Assembly: GCA_000697475.1 (NCBI GenBank)
Contig: JNEU01000860.1
Span: 22,047-86,046, forward strand
Length of the DNA stretch: 64,000 nt
Source: Lichtheimia corymbifera B2541
Taxonomy: Eukaryota > Mucoromycota > Mucoromycetes > Mucorales > Lichtheimiaceae
Direction: 5' to 3'
Below are positions 63,337 to 64,000 of the stretch, one piece after another. Within the stretch, counting starts at the first letter, position 1. Each line of letters starts with the position of its first letter. Made by a program: the position numbers and the translations under genes. The notes below the pieces were generated by a model. That model made no database searches. It was not told the origin of the DNA and worked only from the letters and a program-made list of their open reading frames with translations.

Positions 63337-64000
63337 ATGTCTTTCGCGCAAATAAACAAATCGCCTGATAAGGAATCAGGCACTCGACTTAGTCCTCAAA
63401 AACCATCATATGCAGCAGCCACGCGTGCTCCTTCTTCGATTCGTGAATCGTTGAAGACACCCAAGGACCGTAAATATGCAACTCATTCCAATGTCTGGAA
63501 ATTAGGTGGTTCTCCTGCCTCATGTCCCAGTGTATTTTTCGACTTCACTTCTCGACCTGAAAACCGCTCTACTTTGCTACGTTTAGTCAACACCAGTTAC
63601 CCCAATAACTGTGGAGTGCGTCTTCATAATGATCACGCGAGACGCATTGTTGAACTTTTCATCCCTGAATACCAGGATTATATTACCGTCAATGTCAAGG
63701 GTATCAGCTTCCCTGACGGTCAACGTATTGTACCATCCAAGCCACTCTCCAAGGATGCACGTTTAGTTCATCTTCGCCTCAGTGATCTTCCATTCACAAC
63801 AAAGGACAAGTTGTCCAGTGGTATGCAAACGGCACTTTCAGCATATGGCAACGTTCTTGACTTTGGCATCTTTCGCGACTCTGACTCATCCCTTTTCATG
63901 GGAAGAGGATATGCCACCCTGGAAATTACTGCCCAATCAGGATTCGACCAACTCTCTCACACCATTTCTTGGCCCGACTCCGATGATCGGTTTCATGCTA
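63337..64000 (+). CDS. Retroelement gag/ORF1-like protein, 3' end outside the window
   Basis: An open frame of 221 codons runs from the ATG at 63337 past the window edge without stop or intron. The N-terminus is Ser/Lys/Pro-rich (SFAQINKSPDKESGTRLSPQ). A globular part follows, with SVFFDFTSRPENRSTLLRL, ELFIPEYQDYITVNVKG and, near the end, SAYGNVLDFGIFRDSDSSLF and MGRGYATLEI. This order recalls the RNA-binding N-terminal proteins of mucoralean retrotransposons, in which a CCHC zinc knuckle comes later; that part is not in the window. No intron over 660 bp is unlike the host genes here, and the preceding sequence is a repeat, which both support a mobile element. It could instead be a host gene of unknown function. 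Confidence 0.55.
   Translation, partial: MSFAQINKSPDKESGTRLSPQKPSYAAATRAPSSIRESLKTPKDRKYATHSNVWKLGGSPASCPSVFFDFTSRPENRSTLLRLVNTSYPNNCGVRLHNDHARRIVELFIPEYQDYITVNVKGISFPDGQRIVPSKPLSKDARLVHLRLSDLPFTTKDKLSSGMQTALSAYGNVLDFGIFRDSDSSLFMGRGYATLEITAQSGFDQLSHTISWPDSDDRFHA

Overview
The window is nuclear DNA of a filamentous fungus, most likely an early-diverging one (Mucoromycota; a Mucorales-type genome fits best). Reasons: short introns (about 50-130 nt) with GT...AG ends in nearly every gene, up to 17 exons per gene, ATG-only first exons in ribosomal protein genes, a fungal gene set (NDT80 factor, Ysc84, Hook, sterol glucosyltransferase with GRAM-PH-GRAM), and a propionyl-CoA carboxylase beta subunit, an enzyme that Dikarya generally lack. 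I see no bacterial operon, phage, CRISPR or rRNA features. All exon maps were built by hand by joining reading frames at splice sites; each closes in frame from start to stop unless stated.

Layout. 0.3-9.5 kb: NDT80/PhoG transcription factor (+), PRMT1-type arginine methyltransferase (+), epsin (-), kelch-repeat protein (-). 9.5-12.2 kb: gene-poor, with a possible decayed coding region. 12.2-22.9 kb: small SERTA-like protein (+), GRAM-domain membrane protein (-), a large sterol 3-beta-glucosyltransferase (ATG26/UGT51 type, +), small CYSTM-like protein (+). 23.7-26.8 kb: GT4 glycosyltransferase (-), NagD/PHO13-type HAD phosphatase (-). 26.8-29.1 kb: gene-poor. 29.2-36.4 kb: F-box protein (+), OPA3-like protein (-), translation factor eIF4G (-). 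38.1-46.0 kb: vacuolar-type amino acid transporter (+), ribosomal protein eL39 (-), Hook (-), Ysc84/SH3YL1 (-). 46.9-52.1 kb: condensin subunit CAP-H/Barren (+) tail-to-tail with propionyl-CoA carboxylase beta (-). 52.3-59.3 kb: mitochondrial Hsp70 (-), elongin-B-like protein (-), aldehyde dehydrogenase (+), ribosomal protein uS19/RPS15 (+). 59.9-64 kb: a nest of diverged inverted and direct repeats that leads straight into a 5'-complete, 3'-truncated ORF resembling the gag/ORF1 protein of a retroelement.

The genes are mostly independent housekeeping genes. Thematic links: epsin, Ysc84 and Hook act in endocytosis and endosome transport; the two GRAM-domain proteins are divergently arranged neighbours and both bind membranes or lipids; eIF4G, eL39 and uS19 belong to translation; Hsp70, PCCB and OPA3 are mitochondrial. 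The most interesting parts are the 59.9-63.3 kb repeat family and its relation to the retroelement-like ORF, a GC-AG intron and micro-exons, GATGGAT-rich first introns shared by the two ribosomal protein genes, and two intervals (10.2-11.5 and 37.1-38.0 kb) with protein-like but unassignable frames.
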